Part shown: one piece after another, positions 46,603 through 58,963 of the stretch
How positions within the stretch are numbered: position 1 is the first letter of the stretch
How the letters are laid out: every line of letters starts with the position of its first letter
Assembly (NCBI GenBank): GCA_013054445.1
Contig: JAAMPI010000049.1
Span: forward strand, 18,331 to 82,330
Direction of reading: 5' to 3'
DNA length: 64,000 nucleotides
From: Cudoniella acicularis
Taxonomy: Eukaryota > Ascomycota > Leotiomycetes > Helotiales > Helotiaceae
Notes under the pieces: model-generated
Databases searched by the model: none
Told to the model about the DNA's origin: nothing
The model's input: only the letters and a program-made list of their open reading frames with translations
Program-made: the position numbers and the translations under genes

Positions 46603-48601
46603 TGTGAATGTGACAGTTCAGTCAAGTCTAGCCCAGGTCAGCCACGTCCGAACAGTGAATCGAGGTCCAAATTAACTGTTGCCTCAGTCGCAGGAGTTGA
46701 TATGGGCGAAAGCGTACAAGATCAGATCGTTGTCAAGACGTAAATACATACCAAAGCAGAGAGTAGAATGTGCGTAGACCTTTGGAGGTCGAGCCCACGC
46801 GTCAGCAACTGCGAGGGGTTGTGGTGAGGACTGTAGCTTTGAAGTTGTGAATACTATAGATTGACACGACAACGTGAGGCGGGAGTAATCGGGAGTGATT
46901 GTGGGTGGTGACAGCTAACCGAGCACTAGGGTTCTTCCAGGTAAACACAGGAGTTGATAGTCCTTGTCCTAGAAAAAGAAAGACATCTTTAAGTTCTCGA
47001 CTGAGGAGTTAAGAGTGGCCGCATGACCTCCAAATTGTTGAAGCTATTGACCTTATTTTGTGTTCGCACCATGAATTTGTACGCATATACAAAGTTTTGT
47101 GAATAGCAACATCAATAGAATCTTCTGGGGGGTTGGAAAATAAGATATTCGTTTAAACAGACAGGTAAATTCAATCAGACTTCTGCAAGCTACCCTTCCA
47201 AAATTAAAGGATATTCCCTGAAGTAACCGTGGAAGGGAATGCTACTACTCTTATTTAAATGTACCCCTTTGGACAACTCCAGCCTTTCTCCCTACTTCAC
47301 CATGTTGAAGTGTCCAAGGAGGTGGGACCCGCAACGCAACCAAGAATGCGGAAATATCAGTACGCAGAGTAACGAGCGTAAAAGGTTGTGGCAGAGAAGA
47401 TTATAAAGCAGCAGAAATACATGTAGAGTGGCTTAAGGAATGAAACCAAGCAGGGGTTTCATTTTTTAATAAAAGAAGCATAGCGTTTCTAGAAGGGGTA
47501 GCTTTGGGATTGAATAGCATATGTTGTTAATTTTACGTGGAAGATAGCGAGTGGTACTCTTGGACGGGTCCTTAATGCTTTGGCGGACTAGCGGGTCACT
47601 TACCAATCATTGTCGATATTCTACAATAAATGGTTGAAGAAAGTATGCAAGTTTAGGGTGCTCAGTTAAGCAATCCGGCACCCCCAGGAGTCTTAGACCT
47701 CAAACCACTTCCTAGATTCCAGTTATCCCTAGACAGCGTGCCGTAGCTCTTAAAGACATAAGGTGAAACTTTTATATCCTTTTTTGGCCTTCTTGTCCGT
47801 CAAATATAGGCATACTGGTCCAATCGTTGAGGCTTTCTTTTCTTGAGACTTGTGGCAATCGTGTTTTCCCAAAGGAACCCCACATTGATTGCAACAAGCC
47901 CCCGGGAGAATTCTAGGCAGGCATAGAGATCAATCTTGCGTTCCAACCCACTCGTGAATGTTGTGAAGTTGCTGCACCGGTGTTGAGAGAGGTTGAAATT
48001 AGGATTTGGGAGGAGGCCTGCAAGTGAAGCTTGCACGGATGCCAAGAAATGACGCATGAGCCAGCTGGTGGCTCGTGCTTGACCCCGACCATCAAGTGTC
48101 ACATCGCTGACCGATGATTTCAAGACTCTCATCATCTCTTTCTTCAGCAGTCTTTTGCAACCTGATTACCTTGCAGGAAATCTGGAGCTTTCGCGATGGC
48201 CTGGCCGTACCCGTGAATTATTTGGCTTCTAAGAAATTATTTACAAAGTCAATGCGGGGATCTCAAGCACGCGGAATTATTAAACAAATATTATTCTAGG
48301 GATCATTCGACAGCCAGAATTCCCATGTCTGCTTGAAGTCACACACACAATAAGATATCGATGGTAAAAAGATAAGGGATATAATAATTTACTCCGCATC
48401 CTTCCAGCCTTCTTGCCGAATTGAAGTGAGGTGGTCAGTAACTCTAGCTTCAGCCTCTGCCTAGGGACTTGTACTGACTAATGTCGAAGCAGCAGACCTT
48501 CTTCTGTATGCCAAATCCATTTAGGCTTCGCCACACATTCCGCGGTATGCTACGAACTTTCCGAGAGAATCCACGCCGTCTCACAAAGCGGCAACGTCTT
48601 C
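46603..48601. other. Gene-poor spacer
   Basis: About 2 kb. The best frame is a minus-strand ATG frame at 47800-48135 (111 codons, MMRVLKSSVSDVTLDGRG...), which has plausible codon use but no recognisable domain. I leave it uncalled. Confidence 0.4.
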
Positions 48602-50163
48602 ATGCCTCCGGTCCAAGAAATTCCCGAGGGCGTATCCTCTATTATCGTGGATGAGAAACCCATCTCTATCGTCGAAATACGAAGCACTGGTGATGTTATT
48701 CTGGATGTGACGTTCGAAAACACATATGCCTGTAACAAATCAATACCTGCGGAGGACATTCGAAAATGGCGAATGTCCAAGTCTCGGCCGCCGTCACCAC
48801 GGATATTATATCGAGTCCGGCTTGAAACGCTGAAAAAGAACTCGAGATATTTCCAACATTTGCTCGGACCAAGCTTTGCTGAAGGTGGATCGATAACAGA
48901 AGCATTTGCGCGATTGGCAGAGGGGAAATTGAACCCAGCAGAGGTCGAGGCTGACAAGTTACCGAGGATTAAGATCGTGGATGAAGATACCGCAACTAAG
49001 ACGGCAGGAAGAGAGACAATGTTTGGTGATATGCTTCGAATCATCCATGGCGCCGTACGTTGGAGGTCCATAATGGAAAGGGTCTTGTGCTTATGGATAT
49101 TTAGGACCACACAACGAAGCCGATTACTTTGAATTGCTTGGCAGTGCTTGTTGTTATGGCAGACAGATACAATACGTTACCTTTCGTTGCCCGCTACGTC
49201 CAGAAGGCCTTCATCAATTTCAAATACCCAATCACCCTGGACAAGAAGGTCGAGGAAACTCTTCGCCAGAAAATACTCATCTTCTATCACACGGACCAAG
49301 CATTGCGATTTTCTTCGGCTACGAGAGAGCTTATTCTTAGGGGCTCCTCAAAATGGGTTGGTGCAGATGAAACAACGGCCGATTTCCAGACTGCTTGGTG
49401 GGATCTACCTGACGGCTTAGAAGGTAAATCCCCTTGAAAAGAAACAGAGTTGCAAGTGCTAATCAATCTCGCTTTAGTTGAACTTGCCCACCGAAGAGCT
49501 TGCGTTCTTCGCACAATTTCGTCCGTACAAATGCAATGTCTGTCTTTGTATGCCTCGAAAGAAAGACAATGCAGGCTGGGGTATGAGAGCAGCGGGCCTT
49601 GCGATTCCTTTCAACTCGGTGAAATGATCAAGTTCCTCACAAAGAAAGGTCTTCTTTCTCTCATCCCATTTCAAGCAGTCTCTCCAGAAGACTCCGATTA
49701 CATATGGCCAGAGGCGTATTCAGGTGACATCGAGAACCTCGTAGTCCTTCTCCGCCAATGTCCCAGTTACCAAATCAACAAACATCATACCCACTGCGGT
49801 CTACGCACAAAACTCCTCCCAGCTCTCGAATACATCAAAAGTTGTATTGAAGCTGGTGTAGGTATAAAGTTTGGTCGTGTTAAAAGTGATTGGTCAAGAG
49901 AGAAATGGAGTCTCGTCAGCGGTGCCAAGTCTTCCAAGAAATCTTTCTGGGTTGGGGGTAAGGAAGGCGATGATGTAGATGTCGCAGGAGATAAGGGTGA
50001 GTTTGATTTTGCTACGGTGAAGCCAAAGTCGACTTGGGGAATGAGTAATTTGGGTGGTGAGAAGGCTGCCAAGAGCCTTTTTACCGCTGGGAAGTGGAAT
50101 TGGCTGAGGGAACCGGAGACTGAAGATAGATCTAGGTCGGTATTTCGACCAACGCTTGAATAA
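48602..50163 (+). CDS. BTB/POZ-like fungal protein
   Basis: Three exons: 48602-49054, 49105-49423 and 49478-50163, total 485 residues. Joins read IIHGADHTTKPITLN and LPDGLEVELAHRRA. The N-terminal region has the fungal BTB pattern: STGDVILDVTFENTYACNKS, then YRVRLETLKKNSRYFQHLLG and FAEGGSI. A middle helical part follows (LAVLVVMADRYNTLPFVARY) that matches the usual BTB-associated helices. The C-terminus is polar and Gly/Lys-rich, with no motif I recognise. Many such fungal proteins are uncharacterised; some act as Cullin-3 adaptors. It is convergent with het-c. Confidence 0.7.
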
Positions 50164-50769
50164 TAAATCATATTTATATTTTAGCAAATATGAAGCTACG
50201 AGTGATCTTGCTCGTTTTTACTAGACCTCATTTACTCGCCCATTCCTCTATTGTATATTAGCTTCAAAGTTCAGCTGGGCGGAATCACTCCGCTAAAATA
50301 AACTTTAGAAGCTTCTTCAAATGGCCACATCTTGAAGGCAAAAGTAACGGTAGTGCTCGTTGAACCAAAAAACAATGGTATGATGAAACGGGTTAAATAA
50401 TTCGAAAAAAAAAATATACTACTCTTGTATACCTGCAATTTTAGTATGTGCAGTAATCCTACTATTTTACATAATACGATTGTAATTGATGAGGTGAACT
50501 TAAAAGAACAATGGAAGTGCGCATCCCACATGTTCATTGCTCACCCTAGCTATGGATCATTGAGGTTTTAATTTTTAGATTTCTAAGATAGAAGATGTAA
50601 GACCAGGAAAATAGCTAATGAAGTCTTGAATTCATGTCCATAATTCATTCTTCATGATGCATTTGTCCTGCCCAGTTTTCACGATCATCATTCATCGGCC
50701 CACAAAACGAGCCACCCGAAAACCATCGTGATGAACAAAAGAAAAACTGATATGCGGACTGTTCTGAGT
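50164..50769. other. Convergent 3' region BTB gene / het-c
   Basis: AT-rich spacer with a poly-A run at about 50404-50412. No gene. Confidence 0.5.
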
Positions 50770-53730
50770 TTAGTATCCGCCGCCATAGCCACCTCCTTGA
50801 TAGCCGCCGTACGGAGGTTGTTGAGGAGGATACTGTTGTGACGGTGGCGGTGGGCCACCTTGCCAGCCAGGAGGTGGAGGTCCCTGGTGTGGGTACCCGC
50901 CGTGGGGAGGCTGGTGCGGTGGATATTGCGGTGATGGACCTCCATGCGGACCGGAAGGGCCTCCAAACCCTCCTGGATAAGGCGGTCCTTGTTGATAACC
51001 TCCTTCGGGGCCACCGTATGGCGGTTGCTGATAGCTAGAGCCGTAGTCTTGCTGGTAGCTAACTTGGTGATGGTGATGATTTTGGTAGGAACCGTGAGGT
51101 GGACCAGCACTCAGATAGCCGCCTTGAGAGGAGGTTGGGCGAGAGTGAGCACCTATGTTCTGGTAGCCGAACTGTGGTGAGTGAGGCGGTGCTACGGGAG
51201 AGCCTGGCTGAGGAGATGAAGTGATGTAGGAGGTTTGGGGGTTGCCATCCGCTCCTTCCATTGCACCCAAGTCACGGCTCTTGATTTCAGACCAGACTGA
51301 GCCCGATGTCTTGCCATGTCCGCCAAGAGCGCCGTGGGAGTGGCCATGTTCGTTTTCACCACTTGTGTGGTGATTACGTCCAGCTCGGACGGAATCAGAG
51401 CTCAAGACAGTGTTCAAGTTGTTGCGATCTGGTTGCTCCTCTACCCACTTTCGGACAGTATTGAACATGTTTCTTTGTACTTCAATACTCTCGTCACGAA
51501 GAGCTGGATGATGAAAGACGCGAGTTATGTCGCTCATCACTTCCTCGACTGGAACTCCAGGATTTTGCCAGGCGTAGAGGATTCGTCTATAACATGTTAG
51601 GAGTTAAGCGGAAACGAGGGGGGGGAACTTACGGAGCAACGTATTGCAAAATCGTTGTTGCTACACGACCAGCAACACCATTCAGCTTGTTTGAGAAATG
51701 ATCCTTTGACAACATAGAATGAGTGGGATTTGAGGATTGAGGATCAGTCCAAACTTCATATTGTTGTTTTGCGCTAGATCCCATTTAGCAAAATGGCCAT
51801 CTGTATTAGGAACAGCACATACCTAGCTTCGACAACACTTGAGGATCCTTCCTTTAGAGCCTTGGAAACAGCATCGATGATCGGTCTCACAAATGGCGAA
51901 AGCAGGGAGAGGACGAATAAGGTGAGTGTCTCACTAATCTTCTCGATAAGACTCTCGAGACCAGGTATTTTGGCAATGGTTGCGTTTATAGCTTTCACAA
52001 TCCGATCCCGGAATACTAGAATCGGGTAAATTTTCTTTGCAACCTTGACTGGATCAAGATTGTCACTCATTCCTGGAATTCCTGGGCCAGCAGGTCCTGT
52101 GGTAGAGCCTGGAGGTCCCATGAATTGAGTGTTGACATTTGAACTGGCTTTTAAAGTTTCATTTTCATACTCTTGAGCGGCGGATTGTGCTTGAAGATCT
52201 CTCGCAGTCTGAGCGAGATCACCGCCCGAGCCTGGGACCTGGGATAGGAGATTTACGAAGTTCGCTCCGCCACTAACTCGTTGACCGGAAGCTTGAGCAT
52301 TTTCGGCATTTTTGAGGGCTAAGTCCATTTCTTCGACTTCAGATTGAGTGAAGTGGTCATTTGCCTCACCGAGGACAGAATGCAGGAAATCGACGCCGCC
52401 AAAAGTACCCGTGATAAGAGGGAATATTCGGTGGCCTCTAACATTAATTTCTGTCGCAGTGCCTACGTGAGGAAATACCCCATGGTAACCCATCTCACGG
52501 AGAGTCAACTCGCAGTAATTTGTATGAGCACCAAAGTCCTTGAAAGGATTAGTGCCGAGCGCCTTAAAATTCTCACGAAACTTACCTCTAAGCAATGCAA
52601 ACCTTGACCAAGACATCTATTACATTAGACGAATACGCAGAAGTGAAAATTGGCATGCTTACCTCAAAGCCTCACAAAGATCAGCTTCTTTGCCACGATT
52701 GCCACCGGCACCGTTCGTATAGAGTCTTCCAAAATGGATGCTCCTAGTGAAACTGAACTTGATGTATCCGACACTCGTAGCCCATCCGCCATTCTCGCTG
52801 GCAATATAATTCTTCATACCAGTGTGCGGATCAACATCAAGTTCAACTTGCTGAACGGGACCCCTGAGACGAGGGTCATATTGTCTTGCATCTACGTTGT
52901 CGGCATCTATGTGAGAGCACTAAGTTAGATCTCGCTCAATTAACATGTGCAGTGTAACTGAAGCAAGTCTTCTAGACTAGTTAACGCTTCAGAAACAGTA
53001 TCTATGACAACAATTACTGGAGAAAAATATCTAAGCCACTAAGCCGAGCATAAACATGTTGAAAATTGATAGTACTTGACGGGTTCAAGCCCCGGCGGCA
53101 ATTGATATTATATTGCAAGTGTGAAATTATAGAATGCATGAAGTGTCCCCCGAAACGAGGTAGGTTGCGGGGTAAGAAGGCAAACATATCATCAAACCCA
53201 TTACTTACAATCTTTTGGGTTGTCGATGTGTTCCTCTGGCCTGTACACGCCCAACCGTTCTTCGGTAACTTCGAACTCCTCAGTAGCATAGCCAAATGAC
53301 AAGAAGCTCAGAACCCAGACCTGGCATTTCTTAGCGAGAAGAATGCCGCAAGCAGGGGGAAAGAGCACAAACCAAAATCCTGATAGTGGGTGCTTGGACG
53401 CCCTTGAGCGAGCCCACATCAACAGCTTGGGAGTAGTCTCTGAGCCAATTTCCAAAGTACACTCGCTTTACCATCATAGTAGTCCATTTTTGACCCTTTA
53501 TGAAGGCAATAGTCTTGAGCATATCCTCGATGTCTTCACCCTTTGTCAGATATGGCGCAGGAAACGCGAGGTGCAAGCAGCCTACCTCCATGACGGAAAT
53601 TATTGCCTTCGATTTGCGCAATGCTAGGTATGTTGCCAGCCCCAAACGCAGCGGCTCCAGAGGGCAAGGCAAGGAGAACCAAGCATGATATCAGGATCAA
53701 GGACCCGAAGGTAGGGAAACTGGATGCCAT
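50770..53730 (-). CDS. het-c: HET-C family protein (heterokaryon incompatibility)
   Basis: Eight exons: 53586-53730, 53373-53533, 53209-53320, 52663-52906, 52586-52616, 51823-52538, 51633-51773 and 50770-51586. The product is 788 residues with no frame problem. A signal peptide (LILISCLVLLALPSGAAAFG) precedes the conserved Het-C domain: HGDIEDMLKTIAFI, VYFGNWLRDYSQAVDVGSL, GYATEEFEVTEERLGVYRPE, then CLGQGLHCLEDFGAHTNYCE. The last 150 residues are Gly/Pro/Tyr/Gln-rich repeats (GGYPHQGPPPPGWQGGPPPP), the glycine-rich tail of Neurospora HET-C. The product is secreted or plasma-membrane associated in Neurospora. Different alleles there trigger incompatibility with partner genes. Whether this copy is polymorphic cannot be seen from one sequence. 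No HET-domain partner lies in the window. Confidence 0.92.
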
Positions 53731-54249
53731 CTCTGCCAAATAATGGTGACGGTGACCTAGTTTCAATACAAATTTATGCAGATATCAGTTTTCAATTTGC
53801 CAAGAATCATTTTCCAGCTTGTTCCTGGAAGCCAGGATGTACGTTGCGATTCGCTGACGTCTTTTTGAGTGCAGGAGGTGGGACCGCGGTCGCAAAGCAC
53901 GTGAAAGTTGCGGCAGCCCGGATCAACCCCAGTACCAGTGGCGAAAGGAAATGAGAATCACCATCTCACCACAAAAATCTCCTGAGCTGCAACAAGAATC
54001 ACGCGGTACCTGCACAGTACGATACTCTCCATGCGGAAGCCGTTACTGCTTTATATTCCTCATCTCCTCAAAATTGTCTTTCTTATTCCATTGCACAATC
54101 CCTCCTTAAGCCGTACCCAATTTGTCGCAGTTTTACGGTAGAATCTGCCTCGACTTGCGGTCAGCCACTCCTTTTACCTGGGATATCCTCCAGCTTCCCA
54201 CTCGACGAAGTGCTCTTAGCAATCGCCGAGTACGATCTCTCGCGCAATC
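53731..54249. other. Divergent promoter het-c / SCS7
   Basis: 519 bp between starts. CACGTG at 53898-53903 and a CT-rich leader before the SCS7 ATG. Confidence 0.5.
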
Positions 54250-55479
54250 ATGTCGCCGTCTCGCACCCTCCCCACGTTTCTCCAGGCCGAGCTTGCCGCC
54301 CACAATACTTCGAAAAGCTGCTATGTTACAATGGGTACTCGTGTCTTTGATGTCACCGACTTTATCGACAGCCACCCTGGCGGAGGAGAACTTATATTGG
54401 AATATGGAGGGAAGGATATCACCGCGATCTTAAAGGATGAATCATCGCACACTCATTCTGAGGCCGCCTACGAAGTGTTGGAGGACTCGCTCGTCGGATT
54501 CGTTGCGACCCAGAAAGTGATGGATACAGCGGTCAAGAGCTCACACCCGGACCAAATTGTGCCTTTCCCACCCACTAAGGATGGTGTTGGTAAGCTCGAG
54601 GCAAATGGCGGTGCCCGTGAGGTTCCGCTCTTTCCAAGCACAGGCATGTCTTCCGAGGAAGATCTTTCTAAGGAGACAGACCTAGCCAGCGACTACAAAA
54701 CTCACAAATTCCTCGACTTGAATAAGCCCCTGTTGTTGCAAGTTTGGTTTGGGGGGTTCAGCAAGGACTTCTATCTAGAGCAAGTCCACCGACCACGCCA
54801 TTACAAAGGGGGGGGAGTCTGCGCCGTTGTTTGGAAACTTTCTTGAGCCCCTTTCCAAAACTCCATGGTGGGTCATTCCGACAGTATGGCTCCCTCCTGT
54901 TACGTATGGCACATACATTGCAAGAGCAGGCTTTTCTACTGTGTTTGAGGAAGCTTCATATTGGTTCCTGGGTCTTTTCCTCTGGACCCTAGTGGAGTAC
55001 ATTCTACATAGATTCCTCTTTCACCTTGACAAGTAAGTCATAATCATGCTGTTACGTTTCTTGTACACTGACAATTTTTTTTTAGATTTTTGCCTGACAA
55101 TCGAGTTGCCCTGACCATGCATTTCCTACTCCATGGAATTCACCACTACCTCCCCATGGACAAGTTAAGACTAGTCATGCCACCAACATTATTCATGGCT
55201 CTTGCATTCCCCTTCTGGAAGCTCGCACACACTATATTTTATTGGAATTGGTCCGTCGCAACTGCCGTATTCTGTGGGGGAATATTTGGGTACATCTGCT
55301 ATGACCTCACACATTACTTCTTGCACCACAAGAACCTGCCCTCCTATTGGCGAGACTTGAAGAAATATCATCTTCAACATCACTTCCAGGACTACGAGAA
55401 TGGATTCGGTGTGACAAGTCGATTCTGGGATATGATATTCGGTACTCAACTAGCACCACCTCCAGTGAAGAAGTTATAA
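54250..55479 (+). CDS. SCS7: Sphingolipid fatty-acid 2-hydroxylase SCS7/FA2H (one-base frame break)
   Basis: ER enzyme hydroxylating the very-long-chain fatty acid of ceramide at C2. Exon 1 is 54250-55032 and exon 2 is 55086-55479. The N-terminal cytochrome b5 domain has HPGG at residues 42-45 and the second heme-ligand region near H67/H69. The C-terminal hydroxylase has the di-iron His clusters HRFLFH, HFLLHGIHHYLP, HYFLHH and YHLQHHFQDYENGFGVTS. The frame breaks in a run of eight G (54808-54815): HYKG.. leads to a short junk tail, while the next frame reads ESAPLFGNFLEPLSKTPWW, the expected continuation. With seven G the gene is 391 residues. Sequence error is the simplest cause. It is divergent from het-c. 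Confidence 0.92.
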
Positions 55480-55649
55480 TGGGCCAAATCTAATTTGAAA
55501 GCCGGGTTTGGGAATCGTGGGACGACTTGATGATGTGAGGATTGGGGGAGGCACCTGTATTCTAGGCGTTAGTAGGTTGTAATTGGAAATTCGGACAGAC
55601 CATTCATTGAGCATCAGTGGCTGTTGTTTAGTATAATCAGGATTAGTGT

Positions 55650-56697
55650 ATGATAGACACATTTCAACTTCAATTCGTAACCCGGCGCTAAGCGAACATC
55701 AACACAATATGCTGCCGTAAAAGGTAAGAGCCGCTTCTACTGCTTTCCACACGCGCCGGCCACTTCGTGTTATAGTTTCTAATCAAACATGGCCAGTCCC
55801 AACACGAGGCCGATGGCACAGGGTTGAAGGTGAACTTGAAAGACGTTGCCGGCCTCGATCCTTGGGACCCACGAAACAATCAACCAGGTGGTGGTGAAGA
55901 GAAACCCGATGATTCGTGGTATAGGAACGATGGCTGGCAGATCGAACATTGCACGAAGTTGATGTTACGAGGCTTCTGGATTTCCCAATACGAATACATT
56001 TCTGCCGAGAACGCACTTCGCAAACACCTGATGGGGATGTCACCACTGGGTAAGCCCTATTACGAACTGAAGTAAGTTGAAGCAACTAATCTATTTTATT
56101 GCCCCTTTCCCGAATATCCCTATTTTGAGTGGCCGGGAGGAAGGCTCATCCTCTCACCTCCTTTCGCATCCCTACTCCTCGAAAAACCACCGTGCTAACT
56201 TGTTCAAGGTGGGATTACAGCACTCTACAGCTGACATGGGATTTCTTTGAAGATGTTCAGTCCAAGCATAAATGGTTTGTGAATAAGACATTGGACGATT
56301 TGGTTGGTTCAGTGAGCATTCCAAGCTGGTGGAAATGAGATATCGCGGACAAGTGGATTTCCATGGTCATCCACCATATGAAGGAGCAGAAGAAGAGAAA
56401 CTGGATGCGAAATTGGACGAACCTGTCAGGAAGAACAAGCGGATCAAAGGCCAGCGAGCAGCGAAGACGAGCTTGATGTTCCCATTTGCAAGTTGCCATT
56501 TGGAGGTATTACGGGGCGAGGCGGATATACAAATTATTTCGTTGAAGGATTTCCTTGAGGAAGGGGAGGATGATTTGGACTTGGACACAGCAAACTTGTC
56601 AAAGGTGTTGCGTGTTTTGAAGGACAAGATGGATTTTGACAGGTCTTCAGAGGTATTGCAATATGTTGTTCCAGACTTTGCTGGCATCTTCGTTTAG
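55650..56697 (+). CDS. Unrecognised acidic protein, gene model uncertain
   Basis: Coding-looking blocks: VNLKDVAGLDPWDPRNNQPG to GMSPLGKPYYELK (about 55797-56073), then an intron (GTAAGT...AAG, ending 56208), then WDYSTLQLTWDFFEDVQSKH to LDDLVG. In the next frame comes SEHSKLVEMRYRGQVDFHGH to VVPDFAGIFV (stop 56697). A possible first exon is 55650-55676 joined to 55797. The switch at about 56300-56320 needs one extra base or a mis-seen splice. The C-terminus contains a basic patch (RKNKRIKGQRAAK) and an acidic stretch (FLEEGEDDLDLDTA). No family recognised. It could be real with an error, or decaying. Confidence 0.45.
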
Positions 56698-57053
56698 GTA
56701 TTGTCACAAAGATGAAAGCAGGGAAAAAGGGCATAGCATTTGAACTCGGTCGAAAGTAGATCAATATCAAAGCACACATTGCACTGCAGGAATACTGAAG
56801 TGCCTAGGCTATGTCGTTTGTGCAGACTGAAACCGTCATGGTGAATAGCCAAATCTGAATGTCACGTGACTCTTAGGCGGGAGAATTTTCAAATCGGGTG
56901 CCAAGGATCCTCCTCACACTCACATTACTCAAATCTCACACAACCACAACGTTGGTACGGATTCATTCCATCCAAACCATCAGCTGCTACTTGACGTTCC
57001 ATTTGACTCATTTCCCTAAGCTACCTTCATTTGACCAGACACAGACTTCCATC
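56698..57053. other. Promoter of the RBM39/Rsd1-type gene
   Basis: Contains the 10-bp palindrome GTCACGTGAC at 56861-56870, a Cbf1/bHLH-type site, about 185 bp before the start codon. Confidence 0.5.
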
Positions 57054-58963
57054 ATGTCAGCCCTTGACGTCGAGGCTCTCCTAGATTCTACAGCGAACGC
57101 CACCCCAGTGGACCAAAATGGGTCTGCAAAATCGAAGGATGCAGATGACCGACACAAGTCAGAACGCAATGATCGCCGAGACCGAGAACGCATTCGAGAC
57201 GGCAGTAGAGACCGTGACAGAGATCGAAAGCGAAGAGATCGAAGCCGGGACAAGCCTCGAAGGGAGACGAATGGTGATAAGGAATTGATTGGCACACCAA
57301 CAAGTGAACATGGTAGCGCCCATGGAAGTGTCAAGAGTAGGCGTAGAAGCAGAAGTCGAGATGATGACCGTCGACACTCACGTCGCCACAGAGACAGTCC
57401 CGATGAGAACGGCCGCAGAGATGGAGATTATTATCGAGGTGGTGGTAGAGCCCGCTCACGCTCCAGAAGCCCTAATCGATACTACCGTCCTCGAGGTGAT
57501 CGACGTGATCGAGATGATATAGAGAGCAAGCCACGAGATGATCGAAGAGGCAGAAATGACGGAAGACGCCCAAGCAGAAGCCCAAAGCGAGAAACCACAC
57601 CTCCATTAACTGAAGATGAGCGCGATCGTCGCACAGTCTTTGTTCAACAACTTGCTGCGCGTCTCAGAACAAAAGAGCTTATCGCTTTTTTCGAGAAAGT
57701 TGGCCCCGTAAAGGAGGCGCAAATTGTTAAGGACAGAGTTAGTGGCAGATCAAAGGGGTATGTATCGCTTACTATGATCGTATTTTCAGTGCTGACAATC
57801 CCAGTGTTGGCTATGTTGAGTTCAAGAACGAAGAATCGGTCCCCGCTGCTATTCAACTCACTGGTCAAAAACTCCTAGGAATTCCAATTATTGCTCAGCT
57901 CACTGAGGCCGAAAAGAACCGCCAAGTTCGAAATCCTGAAGCTGCGGGTAGTAACCCAAATCAGATCCCCTTCCATCGACTCTATGTGGGTAATATCCAT
58001 TTCAGCATCACTGAAAGCGATTTACAGAATGTGTTTGAGCCTTTCGGCGAGCTCGAGTTTGTTCAGTTGCAAAAGGAAGAACAAGGACGCAGTCGAGGTT
58101 ACGGTTTTGTTCAGTAAGTAAACCCCCCTTTTCTCCTTGCTTTTGCTAACATAACCTAGGTTTCGTGATCCTAATCAAGCTCGTGAGGCATTGGAAAAGA
58201 TGAATGGATTTGATTTGGCTGGTCGCCCCATCCGTGTGGGTCTTGGAAACGATAAGTTTACTCCTGAGTCTACCGCCAGTCTTCTGCAGAGATTCCAAGG
58301 GCAGAGCCACCAACAACAATTCCAGGGTTCTGCATTCTCCGGAGCTGGCGGCCGCGGTCCCCAAGCAGCTAGTGGTAGCAATTTCGATCGCGCAGGCGGT
58401 CGCGATAATGACAAAGGTGCTGGTGGTGCCAGTGCCCTTGATGACACAGATGTTGGCGGTGTAAACTTCAACAACTATAGTCGAGACGCGTTGATGCGAA
58501 AACTTGCCAGAACCGACGAGCCTGCCACTACGACCAATGGCCGTGATGAGAGGCGCGAAATACTGAAGCCAAAGACAGAGACCAAACCCTTGCCAGTCAA
58601 TGTAAACATGGCTAGCAGATGTGTTGTGCTCAAGAACATGTTCGATCCCGCAGAGTATGTTGTCCTTCCAAATGAAATGTATCATTGCTAATACCATACC
58701 ACAGAGAAGAAGGTGACAGCTGGGAAAAGGAGTTGGAGGATGACGTCCGCGCAGAAGCCGAAGAGAAATATGGCCACGTTGTTCACATTGCTCTAGATCC
58801 TAACTCCCAAGGCGATATTTACCTCAAGTTCGATCGTGTACAGGGAGGAGAGAACGCCATCAAGGGTTTAAATGGGAGATACTTCGGCGGACGAATGATC
58901 AGCGCTACGCCTGTTGTGGATGCGGTCTACAGCAGTTTGTTCTCACGTACAAAGGCTATCTAA
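57054..58963 (+). CDS. RNA-binding SR-like splicing factor, RBM39/Rsd1 type
   Basis: Four exons: 57054-57757, 57805-58113, 58160-58654 and 58705-58963, total 588 residues; all phases exact. Residues about 30-185 are an Arg-rich RS/RD domain (DRDRDRKRRDRSRDKPRRE). RRM1 starts at DRRTVFVQQLAARLRTKELI and has RSKGVGYVEF as RNP1. RRM2 has RLYVGNIHFSITESDLQNVF and GRSRGYGFVQF. The C-terminal UHM-like RRM starts MASRCVVLKNMFDPAEEEGD and includes GDIYLKFDRVQGGENAIKGL. This layout is that of RBM39/CAPER and fission-yeast Rsd1, nuclear U2AF-like splicing cofactors. I take the ATG at 57054 (MSALDVEALLDSTAN) as in homologues; an upstream in-frame ATG at 56898 lies in the leader. Confidence 0.9.

Noticed and set aside
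47800..48135. 111-codon minus-strand ATG frame
   Set aside because: Codon use is plausible but nothing else supports it.
53078..53095. GGTTCAAGCC resembling a tRNA B box inside a het-c intron
   Set aside because: No A box, D arm or acceptor stem can be folded around it.
17998..56870. Recurring CACGTG in several divergent promoters
   Set aside because: A six-base palindrome is expected about a dozen times in 64 kb by chance, and copies also lie in coding exons (near 17266 and 25937). Noted at individual promoters only.
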